Both the position numbers and the translations under genes were made by a program. A DNA stretch of 64,000 bases from Yarrowia lipolytica (Eukaryota > Ascomycota > Dipodascomycetes > Dipodascales): contig NC_090774.1 in assembly GCF_001761485.1 (NCBI RefSeq), positions 3,348,001 through 3,412,000 on the forward strand, in the 5' to 3' direction. The notes below the pieces were generated by a model. That model worked only from the letters and a program-made list of their open reading frames with translations, was not told where the DNA came from and did not search any database. Shown piece after piece: positions 19,367 to 31,919 of this stretch (position 1 is the stretch's first letter; each line of letters opens with the position of its first letter).

Positions 19367-22300
19367 TTTGCAAGTCGCCCGTGATGTGATGTTTAGGAGG
19401 TTTGATTTTGGGTCTGTCCCTGTTTGAATAATTCTATGTATGTTTACCTTGCATGCAGGGGGTTGCCAGGCAACAACAAACATCCGTTTTGGGTAATCCC
19501 ATTTGGGAAATGTTATATTGTGTTTTAAAGTGGGAGATGGTGAAGATGTGAGATTAGAAGATACATTAATATGATGATGAGTTCTTGTAGAGTTATCTGA
19601 AGCTTTTTGTTAATCGCAGAATCATCTATGCCCTGTTTTGGAGAAACTGTTGTGCTGCATTGTGTAATGATGGACGGTTTGTTTAGAGTCTACTTAAAGG
19701 AGGTTGCTACTGACGTGGACTGAAAGAGTTGGAGTTGAGAAGTGGTGTTATGGTTGTCATGAGGCATAGCAAATCTTATCAGTATAATTCCACTGTACAG
19801 TACTACTTGAATCTCTCCTGTAGGTGCAGGCTTGTCCAGTTGTCCTTTATAACCTTGCCAGGTGCATGTTCTGATCTGAAGGATATGTTTGGGGGTCGCT
19901 ACTGTACATGTCGTCATACTTGTATCTATAGGGTTTATAGGGTATGTTATTATAAAAATAAAAAAGTACAATATCGTAGTCACCTAAGACATCCATGATA
20001 TTGTACTATATTAATTATGGTGGATGAGTCGCTGGAGTAACAGCTCAAATCAGAACTTTTTTAGATCAGACCCCACTTACTGTTGCGAGTCAACACACCA
20101 CAATATGTACAATACTGATGTCTTGCACAATTGAAGTCCAGAAAACTCTTCAGGAGACCATAGTTATTGAATATCCAATGACGCTGCCGTCACAACCTTC
20201 AAATCTGCTCAAATTTGATCACATCAATGGCGAAAACAAGTGTCCTTGATCAGTCGCATGACTCTTTCGTAGTTCGACCAACATGCAGCGATACTCTTAT
20301 CCCCCACGTGTAGAGCTCGCCGTCATGTGTAGAGCTCCGTACCTGAACCTACCTCCTTCTATCTCCTTCACGTGACATAGCAAATGATCAGTCCTAGAAC
20401 CTTACATTGTTCATATGACCTTCGAAGTTTTGGTGATTGACGGATTAGCAGATCAACAAGATCAACAGCGCATCAGGCACCAATATGGGTGTAGCGAACG
20501 GGATTGGTGGAAAAAATGCCGGCTAGGTGGGGGGGTAGCGAGAGTGGATAAACGTGTTTGTGACAAACTACATTGTAGTGGCGCTACTGAGTACATTGGA
20601 CAAGTAGTACCATTCGTATTCGCTTACTTGGGATATACAAGGAATATGAAAAACTCTAAGAAAACTGCGGTGGTACCACACTCCGATACCAGCATATACA
20701 GCATTCCCTGATTCGCGACTCCAGCCAGTCGTACCATTCTTATCAAGTGGCAATCGCTGCGTGGTCTATCAAGAATCCTAACTAAACAGTGACGATCTCT
20801 TTCTGGTAATATACTTTCTGTGAAGGTTATGTGAGAAAGCCAACTAAAACTTTGATATGTCAACTATAACCAAATGGTCAAGGAAAAGGATAGAGGGTGT
20901 ATACTCACTACTTGGAAACGACAGGTGAGCAAAGATCCTTATCACAAAGATCCCCTGCAGAGAACTAGTTTTTGTTGAACTTTCCATGTGTATACCTCGT
21001 GTACTTGTGCATATTTACATACCAAATCGATAGTCTTTGAAGCGATCTCCAGATCGTCAGACTTTTTACAGCTTCAAATGTGAAAGTCGAGTGAGACAAG
21101 AAGACGGGACGTTTCGGTTCAAATGAGCTGACTCTTTGAGGGTTGGCGTTGCCAAAGTGGGACTTCACTCCTGCTCTGGGGTGATCAGGGGTTGTCTCAT
21201 TTCGAGGCCTGAAAGCTCAGGATGTTAAAACATGTCAAAAGCCAGACGGGAAAAAGAAAGGATATGGACATGTTCCTGAGTGTTCCTGTAGAGTGCATGC
21301 TAGCGATAGATAGATTGATACTAATGCCCACTAATTATATGGCTTCTGGCGGTTGTGTGCTGTAAATACGCCCTCGTACATCGTACAATTTGATACAGGT
21401 GTCATAACTCATCCTGAGTATGAACAAACCTATCGACTTCACTTTAACATGTCGTTTACATAGACAACAAATATTAAGCAGCAAAAGAGCCAGAATACAG
21501 CCTCGCGGATGAGCAATTTAACGCACCTGAACGATTTTTACACTACACACCTCCTGATCTACATACATCACTCACGTTAGTCGATAAGGGAATGGATAAA
21601 AAGCAAATATTCCAAATAGTGGTGGAATAAAGTAATCAACGTGCAGAGATACTCACTTAATGCATACCCACCTTGCCAGTTATTTCGCAATCTCCAGTCT
21701 CCAACCTTCCTTGCCGCACAAAGAACTCCAGCTAAGTTGTCCGTTACATCGCAAAGGCGACTTAGGCGATCTATCGGGAGTTCTCCATCAACACAGAGTT
21801 CAATGTTCTTAGCTCAAGGCTTACAAGCCAACGGTATGAGACATTGGTGTGATTGTGACGGTAGATCTGAACGACTCTTTGTGCTCGTGGGTGGGCTTTA
21901 TGAGGATTGGACAAGGTATGTAACGGCTCAAACAAAGCCCATAAGGCTTATAGCGGTTATGGTACGTAGAAATTTATGTTGGTGTGATATGGTGGTTGGT
22001 TTAAAGATTTTCTTGAAGACGTCGGACTTGGAGCTTAGCTCCTAATCATATTATTGGTTGGATGAGTACGGCAAGTCCGCGGTCAGATCTAGAGGAAGAA
22101 GAATAACAATAAGGGGAACTACAGTTTGTTCTTTCGAATGTGCTTCAGCTTACAGATGCCGTCAAGTGGCGTTCGAACGTGTACAGTTTACAGTATGCCA
22201 TGAGATGTTAGGTTCCTTCTCGTCGATACTATCTCGTGCTCAGAATAATACTTGGAGTGGCATGTATATGTACTGTACTCTCTCACTTTAACATTGTCTT

Positions 22301-25300
22301 GATCTCTTATTTTATTACATTGAAAGACTCTACATAACATGAACCATGACTAAGCACTAATTAACACTGGGCTATCATAGCAACAGCACCCGTCTACCAT
22401 ACGTCTCGCCGACTAAAGCAATACTAAACTCTACAACCCTGGTCTGAGTGTGCAGTTAGTTTAACATGGGATCAAATCCAGACCTCCGAGTGCTATCATA
22501 ACTTGGTTGTTATGTCCAATACGAGCTCAACAGATTTGTCGGGAGATTGGAACGAGCCCTGTTGATTTCAAACATTAACAAATAAATACTTGATGGATGT
22601 TTGAAAGATTTTCCAGTATAAAAAGTAGATGATAACTACGTTACCCTCAATCTCTCGCTGTTACTGTAATTACGTGTACTTGTAGCTACGAGGAGTTCCT
22701 GATAGAAGATACCAACCCTATAAGCATCATAATCATAAGAAATGAGATATTGCCGATTATAATCCACCATTGGTCTGTAGCTAACTCTCAGTGGCTCTCT
22801 TCAATAGCCATCTACAGTAACCCCTTTCATTGACTCTACATCAGCACATGAACCGCTCGTAAAAGAGACCGCACAAGTGAGACAGTCGCTCTGCAGCCAG
22901 ATATACGAAGGTCTAAGCGTGAGACATGGCGTGGAGTGTAAATACGCGTATTACTTGTCGTGTGATCTGAGTAAAGGGGATTTATTTGTAGATGAATAAT
23001 ATCTCTGGACGAACTGCTGGCTGTGTTATTGGATATGCAAAAGGATGAAGATTGATGAAGATGTTACTGTGTGCCTCCCTACTTTGTAAGGAGGTGCTCG
23101 TAGATGCATGTCAGAATTGACAGTGATGGTAGATACAACAAGCAGAACTTGATGTCTCAGCACTGCTTGATTGGACGTTCTATATATCCTCGTAATTGTC
23201 ACAATCTCACGAGTGTAACCATTCTCATTAATTTTCACTACTGACAAACCTCTATGAACCCAACTCGCAGCCGTCAGAGAACCACGGGAGTAACCCCTTC
23301 GTCCCGATAAATGAATCGACATTACCCGAAGACTCGCAATTATCCGACCTCTTGTCGTCACGTGATCACCCCACCAAGGAACAAGTCTCATCGCATCTTA
23401 ACGACTTGTAAAAAATGTTCGTTAAGTCGTGTGCAGATGTTCCAAACTCAAAGTTTAAAATCTAGACTGCTTTTTCTCAGCCTGTATGCCCATGCAGAAC
23501 GAGACAGGTTACCGGTACCGTTCGGGACTTGATGCCTGTTACGTGAAAGAAAAACTAAATAATTTATCTCACTCACCTCGTCCTTACAATCATTAATATA
23601 GTTTCCACTTTTTGCCAGCTCCATTTCTTCATCCTTGAACTACATCATCCCACATGTTAACACTTAGCTCAACCTCTGAGTGCGTCATGTTATGCTAAAC
23701 CCTCGCTCTTGCGTGCATTATTCTGCTTGGTGGCATGCATATTACAAGTGCATGAGGTGGGGAAGTGGGGCTGATAACTGTTTTAGTGGAGGGACCAAGG
23801 AAGGGATGATGGACATATGCTCGTAAGTGGGTTGCAGGATAAGATGGGTCACGTGATACGGGAAGTAACGGCTTCCTGGCGTCATTGTTGCGATAGCGCG
23901 AGTTTGAGGTTTCATCGGAGTTGCGGTGATATACGGTCGCCCAAATAGCCCAGATTATAAAATCCAATTGGTGAAGGTCACGAGATTGAAGTCTTGGTTA
24001 CGGATTCTACGAGCCACTCTGTATCCTGGTCCGGCCCAGATGTCAGTTTCTTCTCGTGACTCCTTGTATTTCCCCACGAGTGCAACCGCGAGGCTCCACA
24101 TGTGCTAGGTGTTCTAGGTCGTTACTACTTTTACCAGGCACAAAGAGCTGGCCAAGTACAATAAGGATGACATCTTGGCGTCTGACGTTGTGGGGTAGTG
24201 GAGGGTAGTAGAGGGGGTTATATTGGTGGGCAAACGAAGTTTCGGGCTTCTGGAAAGTGCGTTTTGCAACTGTTGACGAGGAAACCCATCTGGTGGTCTT
24301 GGATATCCGTAGTGTTTTCTATAGCCCAAGTTTTAAAGACGAGTATGTACACTGTACGACGTAGTTGTAGTTTCCTCTCACATCCGTCACATCTGCGAGC
24401 GCCAGTAGCTGTACAACATACGGTTGAAACATATTGGCAGGTGAAACAGAAAACAAGCCCAGTGCCAACGTCATATTCATTTGAGACCAGGTGCGGCAGG
24501 TGGGTGTACGGTTACAGCAGAGAGAAATAATATTGCAGGCTTTTGGGTGGTAGCTATCTCGTTATTCAACCCCAACTAACTACTTGGTGGAGGTTAAAGT
24601 TGTACTTGAATGGCGCTAAGTATTGTCCAGTAACAAGGAGCCTAAGCAACGTAACAGTTGAACGACGACAATGACAAATGACCTCAAATGCCACCTCGTG
24701 TACATGCTCATCTCATGACAAGGATCCCATGTGGTTCAAGGTTTTCTTTTTCCGGGTCGTTTTAACCCTTATTCGTCCTTTTGGTGCTGGTATTTCCCTT
24801 GTCGAACAACTTGTTTTATCTCGCACCAGCTTTGTTCGGAACGGAACCTACCAGAGTCACCGCTCCTAAAGTTAGCCTTCTAGCTCCTTGCTTTGGGTGG
24901 TGAGACAAAAGGCGTAAATAGACTCGTTGCGGGGAATTATGCCAAACGCCTGAGAACAGTCTATCGGAGAGTCCAGGAGCAGTGGAGTCACGTGTACAAG
25001 CTCCTGGCAGCGCGCCACCTGCTGCGGATACCCCACATCAGTTTGGAAATTGCGTTACCACACTCCTTCCCTGACTTACCCGGCCGAAGCTAACGTCAGG
25101 AACACAACGTCTTCCCCGCCCACACTTGAAAAACCCAAACGAACGTGATTGCAAGAGAGGAGGGGAGCGGGGAGCGGGGAGAAAAATGCGGTGGTATATT
25201 GCTGGGAATTCTCACAGATACAATCCCAGGCTATGTGCTCTCGTAGTCGCTACCGCAACTGTCGCCACTTGTACAAATCGAGTTCGGGCTCCGTGGAAAA

Positions 25301-27165
25301 AAGTTAGTGTCTCTCGACGATCCTGTCGATCAGCGGGGAAGAATGTAGTCCGGGGTAGTTTCAATTAGCCAATACCGTTTTATGAGAGTGTAATTGGAAA
25401 GAGAGCAAGAATCGGAGTAAAAGGAGAAAATGGAAACTCATCTCCGACCCCGACGGATTTAACTGGTTTCACGTCAAGCGTGGTGGTTTTTTCCGGTCCG
25501 TTTACCGTGCTCTATTGTCTCATCCTCTTACGGTATCATACATTACTGGTCTCGATCAGTATCATGAAACGGCCCGATTAACAGAAGACACGGAGAAAAG
25601 CCATCTGACATAGCTGGATATTGATGCCACACGTATTCAAGGCGTGCTGTTCTACAAGACAATAACTACAGTATCCAACATCCCAGACGATCATCAAAAG
25701 GCGCCACTGTCATTCCTCTACAGCCACTTTTACCGCACCACAACCAATCTCTTCGCTAATAGGCGCGCTACTTGACCTGACCCTGTCATGGTTGTACCTG
25801 CCAGCCCAGACGCTTCCTCACCCACGAGCTTGTTCTCTCGCAGCCAGCTACCACCCTGCAAACCCTATGTGTAAATTCCGCATTACCCATGACAACCTTG
25901 TGCGCTTAAAGTTTGGCTAACAAGCAGTTGTACGAGGTGAGACAGGATGTGTTAGGAGCTAGTGGCGGCGGTGGAGCTATGTGTATTATGTAATCACGAG
26001 ATGGGTGTGCTATTCGAAGCTGTTTCTATCTCTAAGTTTTCGTTGGTGCCTGGTAGCCTACCAGCTGATCAAGATCGACAGCCCTACGTTTATCAGGCTA
26101 CTTCTAGTCACGAGGTCAGCAAGCTTGACAGAGTTGAAGGTAAAAGGCGTGAGCCTTGAGAGAAAAAGAAATAGAGGGAAGAAACAGCCAGAGTATGCCG
26201 TCCCCATGACCTCCTCGATATGGTTAAACTTGCAAGCTCATCCCCCGGGGAAGTCAAGCACAAGACCCTGAGCTGTACAGCATGTATAGTCTGTTGTTAT
26301 GTCCGGGGTAGTCATGTATTGACAGCTCTTGCTAGATATTCAGAGTTGACAACTACTTGTGCAAGTACAGTACTTCTACGAATGCTAGTACGATACCGTA
26401 CAAGTCGGTATTTGTCGTCTTCACCCGAGGTCTCACTTTCAGCTCTACAGTATCGCCATGTTCATTGTCTTCTGTAAGGTACATACAAGTGGTGCTGTCC
26501 ACTTCCGGAGACGCACAATGAGTAACAACTACTAGTGGATACTTACATCCACATGTACGCCGGATTGATACAACCGTACCTACATTAGCACTATCTCCGG
26601 GACTCCATATGCAATTTGAAAGTCGTTTTCTCGTCTCCTTAGCCATATTTTCGCCAGCCGAGGTTGCAAAGTCGTATTTTCATCTGACGTCTTGGCGCGC
26701 GTCCAGCAGAAGCCCACTCCAACTGCACGCGTTAGACAAGCAAAACCAAGTACATACCGAGTACATACAGGTTGGCAATCAACAAAGAGTATTCGAGTAC
26801 CAAGAGTCCAGGAAGGGGTACAGATGCGAGGTGGAGATGATCTGTTCTCTGCAAAATAATATCGTGAGTGATTAATAAGAGAGCGTCCCGAAACGGAAAC
26901 AGTACCTAGCAAATGCAACTGTTCCTGAAAGCTAGAGACGTTGCAACGTGAATCGATATCACACTTTTCTCTCCTACTACAAGTTTACTTTAATTGAACA
27001 ACTCGTGGGCTCTAATTCTCAACTTGTTAAGATAATGATAAATATATTGTTAGATGCTATCCTCCCTGTGTACTGAGCCCTTCTGCTCGTATATAATAAT
27101 GTGTCATGTGGTACAACGCCGTGTTGTACAAGAGTGCCTGCCTCTATTCTTGTGAGATGGGTTGA
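19367..27165. other. 7.8-kb stretch without supported genes
   Basis: No frame here exceeds about 134 codons, none resembles a known family, and frames on both strands overlap freely. I found no tRNA, 5S rRNA or recognisable snRNA. Visible items: CACGTG sites near 20306, 20371, 23360, 23853 and 24990; a G-run cluster at 25159-25179; GTAC-type short palindromes around 19793-19805; and strings resembling 5' splice sites on the minus strand near 20905 and 21648 without matching acceptors. The stretch may hold non-coding RNA, a replication origin or decayed sequence; none can be shown by eye. Confidence 0.55.
25159..25179 (+). other. G-run cluster, possible G-quadruplex
   Basis: Three GGGG runs spaced by AGC, preceded by a GG, form a pattern of GG-A-GGGG-AGC-GGGG-AGC-GGGG. 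A two-tetrad quadruplex is possible on the plus strand. It stands alone in the gene-free stretch. Confidence 0.3.
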
Positions 27166-28014
27166 TTACCTCGAGGTCTGGGTGGTCTCGTACACCGACG
27201 AAGCCCCGCTAAAGGTACCCAGTCTCACTCGATCGAATATGCTCTTGCTGGACTTACTGCTTCCCGCGCTTTTGTTACTTTTCTGGGAAGCCACCGATCG
27301 CGTGCTCTGCGAACTGCTCATGACGGCAGTTGCCTTGGGCAGGCTCTCCTTGAGTTCTCGCTGGATAGCCAGGGTTCGGGCTCGAGCCTCCGACCAAGAT
27401 CGCGAGTTGATGTAACTCCAGCCGGCCAGGTCGGGTCGGGCTGTCTGAATGACCGTGTCGAAGGAGATTTGAGGGTCGTAATTCTCAGCCCAGTTGCAGA
27501 TTCTCTTGAGCGCGTGCTCAATGTTGAAGGGGTTGCCAGTGAGCTCACACAGAACACAGTAAATCTTCATGTACTCGAGAGGCTCGGAAAAGGCGGCAGG
27601 ATGGAGGTTGACGAGGGTCTCCAGAGCAAGCTGGTGGCCTGCCATGTCTCCGAGATCGTGGAAGGCGGCGTTTCGGAATCGCTGGTACCAGTTGACTCCG
27701 TCGCCGCCTCGAACGCCCTTTCGGGTGAGCTCCTTCCACACGAGGTCCACAGGAGGAAGGGGGGAGCAGGCAGCAGCCCACTTGTCGAGCTCGATTTCGG
27801 CACGGTTCATCCATCGCAGCCACAGAACAAAAGATCGCTGGTCTCGGATCTCGGGCACGTTCACCCATGAAGAGGTGACCATCATCAGTTGTTGTTCGGC
27901 CTGAGGATGCACGGGGCCGTCTGTGGGAAGGTAGGGCATGGCTCTGACCTGGCCTCGCAGAATGTACTTGCCCAGCAGTTCGCAGCCGTGTTTGTCGTTG
28001 TATTGGTGGGTCAT
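27166..28014 (-). CDS. Unrecognised protein, paralogue A of a local family
   Basis: 282 residues from the ATG at 28014 (MTHQYNDKHGCELLG); the frame is open to 28065 without another ATG. I do not recognise the family. It aligns with the product of 31248-31919: shared core residues include AAF, GHQ-ALETL, EPLE, YC-LCE-T and a following NI--AL helix, and both start near a Y-N motif. The core (about 90-225) looks all-helical and Trp-rich. The C-terminal 50 residues are Ser/Lys/Thr-rich and probably disordered (QSTRSVASQKSNKSAGSSKS). There is no signal peptide or membrane segment. The G+C-richer coding pattern and the conserved paralogue make this a real gene. It borders the 7.8-kb gene-free stretch. 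Confidence 0.75.
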   Translation of the reverse strand: MTHQYNDKHGCELLGKYILRGQVRAMPYLPTDGPVHPQAEQQLMMVTSSWVNVPEIRDQRSFVLWLRWMNRAEIELDKWAAACSPLPPVDLVWKELTRKGVRGGDGVNWYQRFRNAAFHDLGDMAGHQLALETLVNLHPAAFSEPLEYMKIYCVLCELTGNPFNIEHALKRICNWAENYDPQISFDTVIQTARPDLAGWSYINSRSWSEARARTLAIQRELKESLPKATAVMSSSQSTRSVASQKSNKSAGSSKSSKSIFDRVRLGTFSGASSVYETTQTSR

Positions 28015-31000
28015 GGTGATGATTTGGGGACGTTGTTTGAGGGCTTCGAGGGAGGGTGGAACCAACTTCTTATATGTGGGCGCATGGGAAGAGTGGCATC
28101 AGCTGCATACCTGGCTCGCTTATTTTGTGAAGTTTATCAGACAATAGCGTTCAGGTGGGGGGGGAGGAGGGGCGGAACATATTTTTGCAATAGAGAAGAA
28201 TTTGGCAAGTTTTAGGATATATATTAGAGCAGAATACTTCTCTCAGTATGAAGTCCAATTTTCCCGTTATTTCTAGCCCTCCAACAACCCGTTTTACACC
28301 CCTTCATTTACTCGGAAAACTAAACACTCTAACTAAGTATCTCCCTCTATCACTTTGCTTTCTTCCTACCCCACTTTTGGCCCAAATAGCTCGCAAAAGG
28401 ACTTATAACAGCTTCTCGAACCCGTCCTGACTTTGGGGGATCAATCTAGGGTCTCTTGCGCATTCCTTGACTCGATTTACCCCCAATATACTACTACCTG
28501 AATGTACAAAAAACCGCCAATTACACTTTGCACACGTAAAGTTTTTCCCACCTGTTCTGCTGTTTTTTCTTCCTCCTTCTATTTTTCGTTTTTTAGCCTT
28601 CATTCCCATTTTGTGATTCTGTCCAAACTTAGTTGGACCAGCGTTTGAGTTTGCTTTTGCAATTTTTTTCCTTTTACCTCTCTCCAAGGAAAGCCCAAAC
28701 AACAGCCCTGTATACAACAGACACAGCCCCAGAAAATGGGGAAGGTCGAGGGGCAGATCACGTGACCCAACCCAAAGCTCCCGACATGTGAAACTCAGTG
28801 GAGATGACGGGGGGAGGGGGGATACGAGCCCATGAATATGTATAGTGCGGGAGCGGCTGGGAACTAGTCGAGGGGGAAACGATCGAAAAGACGATCTTAA
28901 TGACCTTTCCGTATTACCAATAGCCCAACTTTTCTCTCACTTTAAGTCTCTATGAAGGTGGTCACACGACACGAAAACGTTAGCATCACTGAGTATAACG
29001 TAGTTCAATGTCAAAAGTTTGCACCGAAAAGTTTTACTAACAGACCACAAATGTCCGTCGTCACGTGAGTTCGGACTGATTCGGACTCGATCACTACAGT
29101 GTCGAGGGTTGTGTCAGTCGGTGTCAGTTGGTGGTCTCGATTATGAGTCAATGATCACCGGCTAGTAGACACTGGGTTCCACGGACACCTAGTGTGATTG
29201 TTGAGACAACTATTCGAATTTTGTCGTCGTGGCTCGATTGGCGGTCTTTATTTTCATGCCCTCCACTACAATACCAATAGCCGGGTCCGGTTCTGTGGTA
29301 ACATGTCTCGATCGCCAGTCCCGTCCGAACTTCCTATTTCGCATACGGACGCCAATGACACCTTCCGTAAGTCCAAATAGGGGCCGATGCTTGCGCTTCT
29401 TCTCCGGCGCTTCTTCTCCGGCGCCAACAGAAAATCGGTAGCGAGTACGCCAAACGAATACGATAGATGGAAGCGAGAGCATCTCGATAACACTACCGAT
29501 TGGGGACAAATGGAGTGATCTTGATTGAAATTTCAGCTGTTCCCCCTTTCCATCCCGCTCTACGGTCAACCTGCCAAGCGCCGGTTTTTCCGGTCGATCG
29601 ACAGATCTGCAGATCAGCAGGGACGTGGAATGACAACACGTCGTCACTGGTGAGGTTAGCAGGGTTGGGAGGAACAGTAGAGGAGGTACCAGGTTTGATA
29701 TCAGCGGCCAAGCTTAGTATTTTGGTCAATTTGCGATCTTTCAGCTCTTGAACTACAAGCTGGATCCCTCTCGATCATGTAACTTCAACGAGGCTGGAGA
29801 CTGTAGGGTTGACACTAATTGGTGAAGTAGAGTTCTGTAGCCTCGTTGGATGTGGTTAAAGATCGGCATGGTGCTGTTGGCGCTGTGACTGGACAGACCG
29901 TATCAGTCGTACAGCATTTGAGAAGTTCGAGTGGAGTATCTCTGAGAGTCAATATTGAGGGACAAGAATTGTAGCCCACTTGACGTCGGAGAAATGATTA
30001 AGACCTTCCTAATGTAGAAAACGTGAAAATGTCACTGACACTGATCGTTGAAAGTGCGCGGACTCCCTCCAACGTGTTTGCGCAACGGAGAATCATGTCA
30101 AATGGGGCTTCCAGAAACCTGCCTGATGCGCCCTCGAGCGACTGGAATAGGAAGTTGTAATAAAAAAGAATCGTTAAGACGACGGTGGAAAGTTCCCGAT
30201 GAAAAATTCTCACATTCAGTTTGGAAAGTCGACTCTTGAATAAACGGAGCTTGTGGTGGAGAACGCGCAGTGTGCGGTGGGGATGGTGGAGACAGTTGTT
30301 TCGTATCTAAACGTGAAATAAATGGGTACAATATACGAGATGTTAGACCCACAGGAGTCATGTGATGGAACTAGTAGGTTAGGTGGATAGCCTGGACTAT
30401 ATTGGATCTGGTGGTGGATAAAGTGAAGTGAGGGAGTTCACAGGGTGGGCAGATAGCAGTTGGTTGGAGGGTGTATTCGAAGAGACGTGAGAAAGATTAG
30501 ATAAGCAAAAGGTGGTCTTAGATTTTAAGTATACATACAGGCCGATAGTCGACTGCTAGATTACTGATTAATGATAATTCCTAAGGTCTGTGTTTATCGG
30601 CCTACTCTATCATATTCAGGACCCTTAGTTTTAGATCGAAACGTTGATGCCGATTGTGAAGTTCAGTCAAGGATTCAAAACTGTCAGATAAACATGCAGA
30701 TGTAGTCTTGGTCCCTTATATTGGAGCTTGAGCCTACGAGTAATCCAGCGCGAGGATCGCTCTTGAGAGATGGTTTTTGCGACTTCGCAAAAATGGAAGC
30801 ATGGTATGACAGCAAGTTATGGTCTTCGATCTGGTGCCAGTACTGATTAACAGATGTCTTTTACTGGTGCTGTAGTAATACTACTGTTCGTACACCGTAC
30901 TTGTAGTAATGTATGTAGCATACATGTGCTTTTAATGTCGTTGCTATCCTTGAAAACAAGAATCAGAGATACGCCACAGAATTATCTGTACCCGTACACT

Positions 31001-31247
31001 CTAGTATCGTACATAACTGCTTGCAATTATATCACACTTGCTAATGTATACGGGCTATACGGGCTCTTTGTTACCCACCTTGAGCTTGCAATAATTGCAA
31101 CATCGTTCACAGGTGGCATTCAGTACAATAGTCTTGCCAGAACTCTACGAGTACACTGCCCTTCACGGTCATAGTCATATAAATTAATTAGTTATAGAGT
31201 CCTGTAGTCAGATATGAACCAGAACCTGTTCAGAAGTGCTGTGCTCT
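28015..31247. other. 3.2-kb intergenic stretch between paralogues A and B
   Basis: No gene is supported. A Lys-rich minus frame (28403-28717) and a minus frame (29210-29647) have no recognisable domains and no similarity to the flanking paralogues. CACGTG sites lie near 28760 and 29064, and a 14-bp unit is repeated twice at 29395-29422. Confidence 0.5.
29395..29422. repeat. 14-bp tandem duplication
   Basis: GCTTCTTCTCCGGC occurs twice in direct tandem with no spacer. It lies in non-coding DNA between the two paralogues. Confidence 0.8.
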
Positions 31248-31919
31248 TCAAGTGCTCTTTTTCTTCTTCTTCATGATACGTCTTTGTTCCAGTGCTCTCA
31301 TCTTGAGTTCGATCTTGGCCTCAATCCACATATGCACGACCTTATCGTTCCACTCTCTGAGATCCAGGTCGACTCTCTCAATCTCTCGATCAAATGCACT
31401 TCGAGGCTCCCTACTGTTAGTGAAAACGCACATCTTATCAAGGGCATCTAGAATGTTGTAATGGCTATCGGTCATCTCACAGAGCATGCAATAGACCCGT
31501 AAGAACTCAAGGGGCTCGAAGCACGACTGGGGGGCAAGCATAATGAGAGTCTCGAGGGCCACTTGGTGTCCTCGCATAGGCCCAAACTTGTCGAATGCAG
31601 CCTGTCGTCTTCGTTCAACCCAGGAGCCCGTCTCAGAGCCCGACGCTCCTCCAAAATGCACAATTTCGGCCCAGGCAGAGTCCAGGGACTGTGGGCCAGC
31701 TTCACAGATCTGAATTTCGGCAGCATGGAACCACAGGCAGTATCTGAGGAATGAGAACTGACACTTGACCTGGGGAGCTGGGGTGATGAACTTCTCTGTG
31801 TGCTTTCGGGTGAGTGTAAGGTTGGGAGCAGTCTTGAGGCATGTCAAGTTGCTCAGATGCAGTCCCAAGATGGTCTCTCCAAGCTCCTTTGAATCATTCC
31901 AGGTGTTGTATGAGTACAT
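31248..31919 (-). CDS. Unrecognised protein, paralogue B of a local family
   Basis: 223 residues from the ATG at 31919 (MYSYNTWNDSKELGE). It shares with paralogue A (27166-28014) the core GHQVALETLIMLAP, EPLEFLRVYCMLCEMT and the downstream helix, and a preceding AAF. It lacks the Ser-rich tail of A and ends instead in a basic run (RRIMKKKKKST). Overall identity is modest, with the core of about 110 residues best kept, so the duplication is old. No known domain, signal peptide or membrane segment is seen. The two genes have the same strand and are 3.2 kb apart, as expected for an ancient tandem duplication. Function unknown. Confidence 0.7.
   Translation of the reverse strand: MYSYNTWNDSKELGETILGLHLSNLTCLKTAPNLTLTRKHTEKFITPAPQVKCQFSFLRYCLWFHAAEIQICEAGPQSLDSAWAEIVHFGGASGSETGSWVERRRQAAFDKFGPMRGHQVALETLIMLAPQSCFEPLEFLRVYCMLCEMTDSHYNILDALDKMCVFTNSREPRSAFDREIERVDLDLREWNDKVVHMWIEAKIELKMRALEQRRIMKKKKKST

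Noticed and set aside
20895-21660. Minus-strand GTGAGTAT strings near 20905 and 21648 as possible exons of a spliced gene
   Set aside because: They match the local donor consensus, but no CTAAC-N-CAG acceptor or coding exon is found nearby.
19367-27165. LTR element, LINE, CRISPR or rRNA gene in the gene-free stretch
   Set aside because: No long terminal repeats, reverse-transcriptase or integrase motifs, spaced direct repeats or 5S-like internal promoter were seen by eye; a repeat search would be decisive.
28403-28717. 104-codon Lys-rich minus-strand frame with a C-x2-C pair
   Set aside because: Its Lys-rich composition follows from a T-rich plus strand; no domain and no homology to flanking genes.
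29210-29647. 145-codon minus-strand frame
   Set aside because: No recognisable domain, overlapped by several other open frames, and no similarity to the neighbouring paralogues.
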